This document shows, piece by piece, positions 17,234 through 25,183 of a stretch of 64,000 bases of DNA. Origin of the DNA: Propionivibrio sp. (GTDB lineage: Bacteria > Pseudomonadota > Gammaproteobacteria > Burkholderiales > Rhodocyclaceae). The notes beneath the pieces were generated by a model, which saw only the letters and a program-made list of their open reading frames with translations, had not been told where the DNA came from and made no database searches. The number at the start of each line of letters is the position of its first letter. Position 1 is the first letter of the stretch. The position numbers and the translations under genes are program-made. The DNA lies in the NCBI GenBank assembly GCA_016705685.1, contig JADJLB010000001.1:372001-436000 (forward strand), given 5' to 3'.

Positions 17234-18034
17234 TTGGCAAAAATACTGGCCGTGACCAACCAGAAGGGCGGCGTCGGCAAAACAACGACGGCCGTCAATC
17301 TGTCTGCCTGTCTTGCCGCGCTGGGGCAACGCGTACTGATGATCGACCTCGATCCGCAGGGCAATGCCACGACCGGCTGCGGCATCGCCAAGCGCATCGC
17401 TTTGCCAACGGTCTATCAGATTCTGATCGGGCGGTCGACCCTGCGCGATGCGCTGGTCCGGACGGAATTCGGCTTCGACATCCTTCCCGCCAACCGCGAA
17501 CTGGCGGGCGCCGAAGTGGACTTGATCGAGATCGCCGGGCGGGAGTTCCGCCTTCGGGATGCGCTGCTTCCGGCGCGCGACGATTATGACTTTATCCTGA
17601 TGGACTGCCCGCCGGCGCTCAACATGCTGACCGTCAACGGTCTGGTCGCTGCCGACGCCGTGATGATTCCCATGCAATGCGAGTATTACGCGCTGGAAGG
17701 GCTGACCGACCTGGTAGCAACGCTCAAGAAGGTGCGCGCCAATCTCAATGAAAAACTTGAAATCGAAGGCCTGCTACGCACCCTGTTCGACCCCCGTTCC
17801 ACATTGACACAGCAGGTCGCGCGCGAATTGGTCGATCATTTCGGCAACAAGGTCTACCGTACCATCATCCCGCGGAACGTCCGCCTGGCCGAAGCGCCGT
17901 CCTACGGCAAGCCGGTGATCGCCTTTGACCGGCTCTCGAAAGGCGCGCAGGCCTATGCCGCCCTGGCGCAGGAAATGCTGGATCGGCGGGATGGTGATGC
18001 GCGTCCGGCCGCCGTACAAGGAGCACAAGCATGA
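17234..18034 (+). CDS. parA: Chromosome-partitioning ATPase ParA (Soj)
   Basis: 266-aa deviant Walker A ATPase that drives segregation of ParB-parS complexes. KGGVGKTTT at residues 11-19, MIDLDPQGNATTGCG and the switch DFILMDCPPALNMLTVNG are present. The start is a TTG (17234) preceded by GGGGAGAG at 17221-17228, giving MAKILAVTNQ, the normal N-terminus. The rare start may lower expression. It overlaps parB by 4 bp (ATGA), so translation is coupled. Confidence 0.93.
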   Translation: MAKILAVTNQKGGVGKTTTAVNLSACLAALGQRVLMIDLDPQGNATTGCGIAKRIALPTVYQILIGRSTLRDALVRTEFGFDILPANRELAGAEVDLIEIAGREFRLRDALLPARDDYDFILMDCPPALNMLTVNGLVAADAVMIPMQCEYYALEGLTDLVATLKKVRANLNEKLEIEGLLRTLFDPRSTLTQQVARELVDHFGNKVYRTIIPRNVRLAEAPSYGKPVIAFDRLSKGAQAYAALAQEMLDRRDGDARPAAVQGAQA

Positions 18035-18879
18035 AACTGAAAGGACTGGGCCGCGGCCTCGATGCGCTGCTCGCCGGCAACGAGGCCCAAGGCAGGGAAC
18101 AGCAACGCTCGCTGCCGGTCGGCAACCTGCAGGCAGGCAAGTATCAGCCGCGCACGCGGATGGACAGTGCCGCCCTTGAAGAGCTGGCCGCTTCGATTCG
18201 CGTGCAGGGTTTGATGCAACCGATCCTGGTCCGCCCGCTCGACAGCCAAACGGGCGAAGATCGCTATGAAATCATCGCCGGCGAGCGCCGCTGGCGCGCT
18301 GCGCAAATGGCCGGCCTGCGTGAAGTGCCCACGCTGATTCGCGATATCCCGGACGAATCGGCGCTGGCCATGGCGCTGATCGAAAATATTCAGCGCGAAA
18401 ATCTCAACCCGCTGGAAGAAGCGCAAGGCCTGCAGCGGCTGATCGACGAGTTTGCGATGACGCATCAACAGGCGGCCGATGCGGTCGGCCGCTCGCGGCC
18501 CGCTGCGTCCAATCTGCTGCGCCTGTTGCAGTTGGCCGAACCGGTGCAGGAGTTGCTGATGCGCGGTGAAATCGACATGGGCCATGCACGCGCTTTGCTT
18601 CCTCTGGCTGGCGCGCTGCAAATCCAGCTCGCTCAGCGCATCGTCCAGAAAGGCCTGTCGGTGCGCGATGCCGAGCGCATGGTGCAACAGGCGCTCAAGC
18701 CGCCGAAAACGGTCGAAACCCGCAAACCGGATCGGGACGTTTTGCGTTTGCAGGAGGAGCTGTCGGATTTTCTGGGCGCGCAAGTGGAGATCCACACCAA
18801 CAAGAAGGGGGCCGGAAAAATCCAGATCGAGTTTGGCGGCCTCGACCAGCTCGAAGGCATTTTGCAGCGAATTCGCTAA
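18031..18879 (+). CDS. parB: Chromosome-partitioning protein ParB (Spo0J)
   Basis: 282-aa parS-binding CTP-dependent clamp. It begins MKLKGLGRGLDALL, the ParA-interaction peptide. The N-terminal domain has the CTP/arginine motif GERRWRAAQMAGL and box II ENIQRENLNPLEEAQG; the HTH follows (MTHQQAADAVGRSRPAASNLLRLLQL) and a C-terminal dimerisation domain ends at LEGILQRIR. Overlaps parA by 4 bp. I did not see a canonical parS 16-mer in the window, but a visual search is not exhaustive. Downstream there are no atp genes, unlike in several related genomes. Confidence 0.93.
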   Translation: MKLKGLGRGLDALLAGNEAQGREQQRSLPVGNLQAGKYQPRTRMDSAALEELAASIRVQGLMQPILVRPLDSQTGEDRYEIIAGERRWRAAQMAGLREVPTLIRDIPDESALAMALIENIQRENLNPLEEAQGLQRLIDEFAMTHQQAADAVGRSRPAASNLLRLLQLAEPVQELLMRGEIDMGHARALLPLAGALQIQLAQRIVQKGLSVRDAERMVQQALKPPKTVETRKPDRDVLRLQEELSDFLGAQVEIHTNKKGAGKIQIEFGGLDQLEGILQRIR

Positions 18880-18948
18880 GCCGCGCCAAACGCCGGGTAG
18901 GCGGAGCGGCAAGTCGCCAGTCTGTGGCGTGCAGCCAGAGTCGTGACT

Positions 18949-19848
18949 TCACTGCAACGCCTTGTCTGCCCTCAATCTTTCAACGGCCAAATTGACGAAG
19001 CTTCTAACCTTGGCCGATCCGTGGCGACCCTCGCGATGAATCACGTGGACCGGCAGCGAAGCCTCTTCAAAGTCCGTTAGCACTGCATCGAGCGTGCCGG
19101 CTGCCAGTTCATTCGCCACCTGATACGAGATCAGCCGGGTCAGGCCAAATCCGCTCCTGGCGGCTTCGAGTGCGCCATCATTGGTATTCACCAGAATGCG
19201 CGGACTGAGCCGGACGCCGATCTTCTCTTTCCCCTTGGCGAACGCCCATTCCGGACCGGCGGACACCGCAGTGGCGGCAATAATCTGATGCTCGGAAAGA
19301 TCGCCAGGGGTTTCGGGGCGACCGTGCTCCTTCAGGTAGGCCGGCGACGCACAGACGACACGACGCACCTGGCCGACGCGAATTGCCCGCAGCGAGGAGT
19401 CGGGCAATGACCCGATGCGAATTCCGACATCGAGCCCCTCATCCGCCAGGTTGACGACGCGATCGACAAACAGCGCCGAGACTGTGGTTTCCTTGAAGGC
19501 CCGCTGGTAGTCGGTGATGACGGGCATTACATAGATTTTCCCGAACATCACCGGAGCCGTGACCGCAAGATGGCCGCGTGGCGTGGCATTGATGCCGGCT
19601 GCCGCCTCATCGGCCTCGTCGGCGTCAAGCAGGATGCGTCGTGCGTCTTCGAGATAGCGAACGCCGGCATCGGTGGTCCGCACCAGACGGGTGGTGCGCG
19701 TGAGGAGCCGTACGCCCAACCGCTCTTCAAGAAAGGCAACGGCACGAGTGACAGCAGGTGGCGACATGCGCAGCCGCCGCGCAGCCGCCGCAAAACTTTC
19801 TTCTTCGGCCACAGCGACAAAGACGCTCATGAGATGAAATCGATCCAT
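18949..19848 (-). CDS. LysR-family transcriptional regulator
   Basis: 299-aa regulator with an N-terminal winged HTH (MDRFHLMSVFVAVAEEESFAAAARRL, then SPPAVTRAVAFLEERLGVRLL TRTTR in the wing) and a LysR substrate-binding domain (from about residue 90). It belongs to the group that is often divergent from small oxidoreductase genes. Here it is divergent from an AhpD-like gene and the PPOX/ferredoxin-reductase gene; the 125-bp gap contains TTCC/GGAA repeats suitable for LysR binding. It probably activates those genes in response to an unknown ligand. Confidence 0.88.
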   Translation of the reverse strand: MDRFHLMSVFVAVAEEESFAAAARRLRMSPPAVTRAVAFLEERLGVRLLTRTTRLVRTTDAGVRYLEDARRILLDADEADEAAAGINATPRGHLAVTAPVMFGKIYVMPVITDYQRAFKETTVSALFVDRVVNLADEGLDVGIRIGSLPDSSLRAIRVGQVRRVVCASPAYLKEHGRPETPGDLSEHQIIAATAVSAGPEWAFAKGKEKIGVRLSPRILVNTNDGALEAARSGFGLTRLISYQVANELAAGTLDAVLTDFEEASLPVHVIHREGRHGSAKVRSFVNLAVERLRADKALQ

Positions 19849-19854
19849 GGTTTG

Positions 19855-19880
19855 TTCCGATTATTGGAATAGTGGATTCC
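19855..19880. promoter_or_regulatory. Interleaved TTCC-N7-GGAA-N7-TTCC repeat (putative LysR site)
   Basis: TTCC (19855-19858), GGAA (19866-19869) and TTCC (19877-19880) are spaced exactly 11 bp apart, making two overlapping 15-bp dyads of the T-N11-A type. It starts 7 bp from the LysR start codon and lies upstream of the divergent operon, as expected for a LysR autoregulatory/activation site. Confidence 0.6.
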
Positions 19881-19973
19881 ATTGTATGGCTATTCTTATA
19901 TCGCTCGCAATTTGGCAAAGTAACACCCGTCGACAACACGCCGACGCACCCAACCCAAAACAGGAGAAATATC

Positions 19974-20519
19974 ATGGCACGCATCAACCTCGTTACCACC
20001 GAATCGGCCAATCCGGAACAGAAGGCCCTTTACGACGCCATCCATGCCAAGCTCGGCATGGTGCCCAATTTCCTCAAGGTCTTTGCCAACTCCCCGGCCG
20101 CCCTCAAGGCATTCCTCGGGCTGCACGGCATCGCCGGCGACGGTTCGCTCGATCCGCAGACACGCGAACGCATCGCGCTTGCCCTGGCCCAGCAGAACAA
20201 TTGCGAGTATTGCCTCTCGGCACACACGGCGATCGGCCGCAAGGCGGGTCTGGACGGCGCCGAGATTGAGGCCAACCGCTCCGGCACCAGCCGCGATGAA
20301 AAAGCGGCCGTCGCCGTCAGGTTTGCGCGGTCACTGGTCGCCCACATGGGCGAAGTCACGACCGCAGAACTGCTGGAAATGCGCGACGCCGGCTACAGCG
20401 AATCCGATATCGTCGAAGTCATTACCCACGTCGGGATGAACATCCTGACCAACCTGCTGGGCAAAGCCGGACGCGTCGACATCGACTTCCCGAAAGTCGA
20501 ATTGAAGCTTGCCGCCTGA
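19974..20519 (+). CDS. Carboxymuconolactone decarboxylase/AhpD-like protein
   Basis: 181-aa member of the CMD/AhpD-like family. The redox motif CEYCLSAH (C77, C80, H84) matches the alkylhydroperoxidase AhpD core (C-x2-C-x3-H), so it is likely a peroxidatic or thiol-oxidoreductase protein rather than a true decarboxylase. ATG 19974 has CAGGAGAAA upstream; the frame upstream of it has no such site. It is followed 51 bp later by the PPOX/ferredoxin reductase gene, and both face the divergent LysR, suggesting a small oxidative-stress or detoxification operon. Confidence 0.85.
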   Translation: MARINLVTTESANPEQKALYDAIHAKLGMVPNFLKVFANSPAALKAFLGLHGIAGDGSLDPQTRERIALALAQQNNCEYCLSAHTAIGRKAGLDGAEIEANRSGTSRDEKAAVAVRFARSLVAHMGEVTTAELLEMRDAGYSESDIVEVITHVGMNILTNLLGKAGRVDIDFPKVELKLAA

Positions 20520-20570
20520 TTCCACCAAGCGACGCCGGGGGCCATGCTCCCGGCAACAAGGAGATTGCTC

Positions 20571-21860
20571 ATGGCCCGCGCCTTCGCAAAGATCGCCTTC
20601 ACTCCGAAAGTTCAAGCCGCGCAAGCGCGGATGGGCAGTCGCGACGCCTATCGTGGTGCCGAATTGGGTGAGGTCGAAGCAGTGGAACTCGGTCCCTACG
20701 AAGTCGAATTCATTGCCGAACGCGACAGCTTTTACCAGGGCACCGTTGGCGAGAACGGCTGGCCTTACGTCCAGCACCGGGGCGGCCCGACCGGTTTCCT
20801 GAAGGTGCTCGGTCCGCAGACGATCGGCTACGCCGACTTCTCCGGAAACCGCCAATACATCTCGGTCGGCAACCTTGAAGGCGATGACCGGGTCAGCCTG
20901 TTTCTGATGGACTATCCCGCCCAGCGCCGGCTCAAGATCTGGGGACGGGCACGCCTGATTGACGAAGATACGGAACCGGCCCTCGTTGCCCGCCTCGAAT
21001 CTCCGAACTATCGGGCACGCGTTGAGCGGGGCGTCGTCGTCACGGTCGAGGCGTTCGACTGGAACTGCCCGAAATACATCACGCCGCGCTTCACCGAGGC
21101 CCAAGTCAGAGAACAGCTCAGTGCATTGCAAGGCGATGCCGGGCAGCTCGAACCAGCCGTAGAAGTTTTCGATGAGATAGGCAGTGGCTTGCTGAAGCTT
21201 GTTGTCACCGGAATACGCCAGATGACTCCGCGCGTCCGGGCCTATGAACTGCGGGCGCCCGACTGGAGCGACCTGCCTCCGGCCACGGCCGGTGCGCATC
21301 TTGCGGTACCAGTGCGACTGCCGGATGGCTCGGTCGTGACTCGACAATACTCGCTGGCCACGCATCCGCACCGGCGCGACATGTACGAGATTGCCGTGCT
21401 ACGCGAGGAAACAGGGCGCGGCGGGTCGGCAGCGATCCATGCCCACTGGCAGATCGGTACGCGACTGGCGCTGGATCATCCGGCCAACCAGTTCGCTCTT
21501 CATGATGACCGTCGCCCTGCCATCCTGATCGCCGGCGGGATCGGCATCACCCCCATCAAGGCGATGGCCCACGAGCAAAAGGCACGCGGCAACTCCTTTG
21601 AACTGCACTATAGCGGCAGGACCGCCGCCGAGATGGCCTATCGGGACCAACTGGCCATCGAGCTCTCCGAGCAGTTGCATCTATACTTCACGCGTGCCCC
21701 CGGCGCTACCCGCCTTGATCTCAAGGCGATCATGGCGACCGCAGCACCTGACGCGGTGTTCTACATCTGCGGCCCTGGCCGCTTGATCGAGGCCGCCAGC
21801 AAAGCAGCACGCGAGCTCGCGATCCCGGCCCGGCGAGTGCAGCACGAGAGCTTTGAATGA
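20571..21860 (+). CDS. PPOX-type FMN domain fused to ferredoxin-NAD(P)+ reductase; no 2Fe-2S domain
   Basis: 429-aa fusion. Residues ~1-185 are a pyridoxamine-phosphate-oxidase-like split barrel (DSFYQGTVGENGWPYVQHRGG, then GNRQYISVGNL, FLMDYPAQRRLKIWGRARL). Residues ~200-429 are a FAD/NAD reductase: RQYSLATHP (FAD), GRGGSAAIHAHWQIGTRL, IAGGIGITPIKAMAHEQ (NAD) and FYICGPGRLIEA. In family members I know, a plant-type 2Fe-2S domain (C-x4-C-x2-C) follows; here the protein stops right after RRVQHESFE, and none of the frames downstream shows it. ATG 20571 is preceded by AAGGAG. The end coincides with the left side of the accessory region. Confidence 0.8.
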   Translation: MARAFAKIAFTPKVQAAQARMGSRDAYRGAELGEVEAVELGPYEVEFIAERDSFYQGTVGENGWPYVQHRGGPTGFLKVLGPQTIGYADFSGNRQYISVGNLEGDDRVSLFLMDYPAQRRLKIWGRARLIDEDTEPALVARLESPNYRARVERGVVVTVEAFDWNCPKYITPRFTEAQVREQLSALQGDAGQLEPAVEVFDEIGSGLLKLVVTGIRQMTPRVRAYELRAPDWSDLPPATAGAHLAVPVRLPDGSVVTRQYSLATHPHRRDMYEIAVLREETGRGGSAAIHAHWQIGTRLALDHPANQFALHDDRRPAILIAGGIGITPIKAMAHEQKARGNSFELHYSGRTAAEMAYRDQLAIELSEQLHLYFTRAPGATRLDLKAIMATAAPDAVFYICGPGRLIEAASKAARELAIPARRVQHESFE

Positions 21861-22023
21861 ACCCGAGCGTGCACGGTACCGGCCAACGCGCCCGGTCTTT
21901 CTCGCCTGTAGCACGGGAGAGTTCGAGAGGCACTCGGCGATGAGGCTCCAGTCTTGTTAATAAAATCTGTTCATTCTTTCGGAAAATCAACAAAAACAGG
22001 ATTCCATGAAGGCAATCTTGACG

Positions 22024-22083
22024 CGCTAGGTGCCAAGGCGAAATAGATAGAGAATTATAAGAATCTTGACTAAACACCTAGCG
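22024..22083. repeat. 9-bp inverted repeat bounding an AT-rich 42-bp segment
   Basis: CGCTAGGTG (22024-22032) and CACCTAGCG (22075-22083) are perfect inverted repeats. The segment between is AT-rich and brings stop codons into the reading frame of the Fic remnant. It may be the scar of a small insertion or a chance dyad. The 160 bp before it (21861-22023) hold no recognisable gene. Confidence 0.35.
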
Positions 22084-22838
22084 GCGAGAATCTTTCTGAT
22101 CTTCCGAGGGTTGCAGGCCCGTATGAGCCTCTCTTTGACCCCGAGAAGTACGTCACGGGAAAACTCCGCAGAAATCAGAAATGGCGGATCAACTTCAACG
22201 GCATCGGTTCCAAACAGTATTGCCCGACGGTTCGTCTCACCCCGGTCATCCGGGACGGCATGGCGAGCGACATCCTTGGCAGAACCAAGGCGTTTCTGGA
22301 TTCGCTTGGAGCCACTAACGCTGATCGCGCATTGTCTTGGGCCTATCTGAGCGAAACGGACAGTTCCTTTGCCATCGAAAGCGAAACGCCGAACCAAAAC
22401 AAGACGGAGGCATTTGTCGCTTTGCTCCAGGAAGCGCATGAAAAACTGCCGTTGACCGAGGATTACTTCTCTGACCTTCAGTCTGCAACGATTACGAACC
22501 CTTTCGAGAAAGCGGCTTGCTTTCGCCATGAGCAGAACTGGATTCGTGGAGGCGGGCTCCGGGGGCCAAGCAGCGTGGCGGAACAGGCAATCGATGTTGA
22601 TCTTCGGCAAGAAAGCGAATTCCTTGCAAGATTTGACCGCGTTGCCAGTGCTCTCAACGACGAATTTGACATCCGTAGTAACGACCAGCACCTGCTGATC
22701 ATCTCAGCGCTGCAGAACGGCGGACGGATCTCGAACAATCGCCGAAAGAAGCTGGCTGATCGAGTGTCTGAGGAGGTGTTCGATTTTGTCGAACGTTTAG
22801 CCAAGGATGAACTGGCAAACAAGCATGAGCGCCATTGA
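22074..22838 (+). pseudogene. Fic-family protein remnant lacking the catalytic core
   Basis: Open frame from 22074 to 22838 with no good start before ATG 22260, and stops just upstream (22044-22046, 22071-22073). The first part (GENLSDLPRVAGPYEPLFD..., FAIESETPNQNKTEAFVALL, LTEDYFSDLQSATITNPFEKAA, FRHEQNWIRGG) is the N-terminal region of Fic/DOC AMP-transferases. After LRGPSSV the frame jumps to QAIDVDLRQESEFLARFDRV and DEFDIRSNDQHLLI, the C-terminal winged-helix region. The HxFxxGNGR active site and the rest of the Fic fold are missing, apparently by an in-frame internal deletion. The product would be inactive as an AMP-transferase. The family call is from recalled sequence patterns. Confidence 0.65.
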
Positions 22839-22849
22839 TTCGCCTGGCT

Positions 22850-24166
22850 TCATGAATAGGGTTTCAGATTCAAGGTGCGCTGAATTCTTTCACGCACGAC
22901 ATCGGGCACGCCCGCCTTTTCCGCAAACGATCCCCATCTCGATACCGTCGCCTGCACCTCGGCAACGATCTTCGCGGCGCGCCCCCGTTTCATTGAAACC
23001 TTCTTTGCGCAGGCGTTGAAGTCCTCCAGCGTGAAATTGTCGCGTTTTCCATTCATCGTCATCTGATGGCTTGCCGTCCACGCCCCCGCAGGATTGAAGC
23101 TGTAGGTCATATCAAAGGCCGGCGACAGCGACCACTCACCGGATTTATTCATCAGGAAGGCAATATTCTTCACGTGGTCATCCTGATTGCGGGCCACGAT
23201 GTTGAATACCATGCGCCGGAATAGTTGCTCGATGGCCTGCATGGGCAACTGCAGTTGCCGCATCACCAGCAAGGCCTGCTCGTAGCTATAGGCACCCGCC
23301 ATATTGAAATCGTAGTGCGCCAGGGCGCACAGTGACTGCATGTGAAGTTTTTCGCCGGCAGCACTGCCAACCATGCGATCAAAGCGGCGCGTCATGAAAT
23401 GCGAGCGGCCATTCTCTTCGAACAAGCGGCATTCACTCATCTCAATGCCGCAATCCTGCGCCATCAGGCAATACGCATACTCGATCAACCCGTAGCCTTT
23501 CGGGTCTTCCAGTTCCTTGTCTTTGTTGCCGCTGACGCCGTCAAATTTCAGCAGCCAGTATTCAAATCCACTGCCGGCTTTGACCTGGCCGGACCTCACT
23601 TCATTGGTTATCGGGTTCCATGCGATGATCGCCTTCGCTCTCGCGCCACCGGCGGAGGTGCCCACGCGCAGAATATCCCTCAGCGCATCTTCTCCGCCTT
23701 CAGCAGAAAAAGACGCCTGCAGGTTATTCCGGTGGGTCAACACCTCGGATGCAAGCGCGACCAACTTGCCGACCTCAATGGGTGTGGTCTGCTTTGCTCT
23801 GGGGCCGATGGCGGGGGCAAATTCCAGCGCCCCCATGCCGCGTTCGCCGGTATAGCAAAGCCGCTCAACAGCGTTGAAGGAATCCGCTTGCCGCCCCTGC
23901 GAGGCCAGCCAGGCATCAATCAGCGCATTGCCAAATTTGTCGGGCAGCGAGTCGGCCAGCAGGCCGGGCAGGCCGTGAAAAGTCGGGCGGGAAAGCGCGG
24001 GGAAGCGGTAAACGCGCCGGGAGAGCGGCATCGCAATCGGCGCGATTTGAATTCCGCTTTGCGCAAATGCCGCATCGTATTCAAAGCGGGCCACGTCCTC
24101 CCCATCCTGCAGGGAGACCGCGCCGATGGTTTTACCCCACAGCCTGACTTCGGCAAGCGTGCTCAT
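22850..24166 (-). CDS. hipA: HipA-family serine/threonine kinase toxin
   Basis: 438-aa kinase of the HipA family; in Escherichia coli HipA phosphorylates glutamyl-tRNA synthetase and causes persistence. Visible are the N-subdomain 1 (VRLWGKTIGAVSL), the Gly/Ser-rich loop (RVGTSAGGARAKAIIAW), a lysine in EYWLLKFDG, the catalytic loop NQDDHVKNIAFLM and the metal-binding PAFDMTYSFNP. The frame is intact and full length. ATG overlaps the end of hipB by 4 bp, so the pair is coupled. It is convergent with the Fic remnant (11-bp gap). Targets may differ from those of the E. coli protein. Confidence 0.9.
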   Translation of the reverse strand: MSTLAEVRLWGKTIGAVSLQDGEDVARFEYDAAFAQSGIQIAPIAMPLSRRVYRFPALSRPTFHGLPGLLADSLPDKFGNALIDAWLASQGRQADSFNAVERLCYTGERGMGALEFAPAIGPRAKQTTPIEVGKLVALASEVLTHRNNLQASFSAEGGEDALRDILRVGTSAGGARAKAIIAWNPITNEVRSGQVKAGSGFEYWLLKFDGVSGNKDKELEDPKGYGLIEYAYCLMAQDCGIEMSECRLFEENGRSHFMTRRFDRMVGSAAGEKLHMQSLCALAHYDFNMAGAYSYEQALLVMRQLQLPMQAIEQLFRRMVFNIVARNQDDHVKNIAFLMNKSGEWSLSPAFDMTYSFNPAGAWTASHQMTMNGKRDNFTLEDFNACAKKVSMKRGRAAKIVAEVQATVSRWGSFAEKAGVPDVVRERIQRTLNLKPYS

Positions 24167-24513
24167 GGTTTTTCATCCCAGTGCCATGGCTTGCCAGTCG
24201 CCTTTGCGGCACCTCGACCCGAAGCCCGTTGCCGGACCTTGCCTTTTTGCTTCAACAAATCCATCGGTCTGGGCCCGGACTCCGGAATCAGGTTATCCAG
24301 CCCTGATGCGGCGTCCAGAACCCGCAGCACACGAATCAAAGTGCCCAACTGTGACGTTAATCCGGCCTCCATACGCTCGAGGGTACGCTTGGCGATACCC
24401 GCCTGTTCGGCCACTGCCGCCTGGGTCAGCTGCAATTCAACCCGACGACCGGCAATCCGTGCGCCCAACTCGGCCAGCACGGCATCATCTGTGAGCAAGC
24501 CCGTGATTCTCAT
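24163..24513 (-). CDS. hipB: HipB-like XRE-family antitoxin/repressor
   Basis: 116-aa antitoxin with a Cro/C1-type helix-turn-helix in residues ~15-75 (LGARIAGRRVELQLTQAAVAEQ, then GIAKRTLERMEAG). The C-terminal ~35 residues are basic and probably disordered, as in other HipB proteins. It neutralises HipA and represses the operon. Upstream lie a TTGACA -35 with a 17-bp spacer and three copies of a TCGY-N8-RCGA dyad. ATG 24513 is used; the first dyad starts only 3 bp from it, so bound HipB could also block initiation. Confidence 0.88.
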   Translation of the reverse strand: MRITGLLTDDAVLAELGARIAGRRVELQLTQAAVAEQAGIAKRTLERMEAGLTSQLGTLIRVLRVLDAASGLDNLIPESGPRPMDLLKQKGKVRQRASGRGAAKATGKPWHWDEKP

Positions 24514-24515
24514 AG

Positions 24516-24657
24516 TCGTAATATATTGCGAATACGCCAGTTAAATTTCCATTTCTCGTCACTTATTACGATATGTATCCAAATATACATATTTTGTCAA
24601 GTCGTCATTAATGGCGAACTAATCACTAAAAACGTCCTTATTCGCAATATCTTGCGA
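24516..24657 (-). promoter_or_regulatory. hipBA promoter with three TCGY-N8-RCGA operator-like dyads
   Basis: Three 16-bp dyads share the plan TCGY-N8-RCGA: 24516-24531 (TCGTAATATATTGCGA), 24556-24571 (TCGTCACTTATTACGA) and 24642-24657 (TCGCAATATCTTGCGA). Start-to-start spacings are 40 and 86 bp, near 4 and 8 helical turns. On the minus strand TTGACA (24600-24595), a 17-bp spacer and TACATA (24577-24572) form a promoter, and the middle dyad directly abuts the -10. The plan parallels the TATCC-N8-GGATA operators of E. coli hipBA. The remaining gap to 24867 (24658-24867) holds no gene I can support; a short open frame there (24638-24868, minus) overlaps the operator and looks fortuitous. Confidence 0.7.
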
Positions 24658-24867
24658 TATATGATTGGCGCAGCATTGGCTTGCCCCAGGTGCCGTTGAT
24701 GTCGGTGTGGGCATGGCGAAACCATCCGAGCAACGCGCCCTCGGCATAGCGCGGGTTGCGCATTTCGCGGCTTCTGCCGGGAATTCGGCCTGGCGGTGCC
24801 GACCGGTGCGCGCACCGGCGTTGAAGGGTTAGCGAGAGACACTTGACGTGCTGGTGGTCAATTTTCA

Positions 24868-25152
24868 TCAGAAGCTCCCATTTCTATAAGCGGCAAGGCA
24901 ACCACGGATCTTTTTGCTCTCCGTCAGATAGTAGTCGGGATGTCTGGACATGAAGTTACCGTCGTCGACGAAGAGCTTCACGTAATAGAAAACAGACCGG
25001 TCTAAATCGAGGAAACGTGATAACCCGGCTTTAATCAGATCAGCTTGGGATTGCCACGCGAGCCTTTGTTCTTCCTTCGACGGATCGAGGTAGAGCAACT
25101 TTTCCAAATCGACGCAAAGTTGATCGTGAAGGTACAAACCGACATCCGACAT
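24868..25152 (-). CDS. Small protein of unknown function in the island
   Basis: 94-aa ORF beginning MSDVGLYLHDQLCVDLEKLL and ending CLAAYRNGSF. It is rich in charged and aromatic residues with no signal peptide or membrane segment; GLSRFLDLDRSVFYYVKLFVD suggests a compact alpha/beta or helical fold. Not recognised. An upstream extension to 25227 would run into the insertion sequence end, so ATG 25152 is preferred. The insertion sequence lies ~30 bp upstream and may have separated it from its promoter or an upstream partner. Confidence 0.5.
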   Translation of the reverse strand: MSDVGLYLHDQLCVDLEKLLYLDPSKEEQRLAWQSQADLIKAGLSRFLDLDRSVFYYVKLFVDDGNFMSRHPDYYLTESKKIRGCLAAYRNGSF

Positions 25153-25183
25153 GACCTTTGACTTTTTCGCTAACGAATGAAAG

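Noticed and set aside
14653-18879. Expectation of a parS site near parAB and of the atp operon after parB
   Set aside because: No TGTTTCACGTGAAACA-like sequence was seen by eye in this stretch and the following gene is a LysR regulator; not reported as a feature because a visual search is not exhaustive.
24597-24868. Short minus-strand open frames (24597-24842 and 24638-24868) beyond the 94-aa gene
   Set aside because: The one at 24868 overlaps the upstream stop as TGATG, but both run into the hipBA operator region, resemble no family I know, and have composition of random GC-rich frames.
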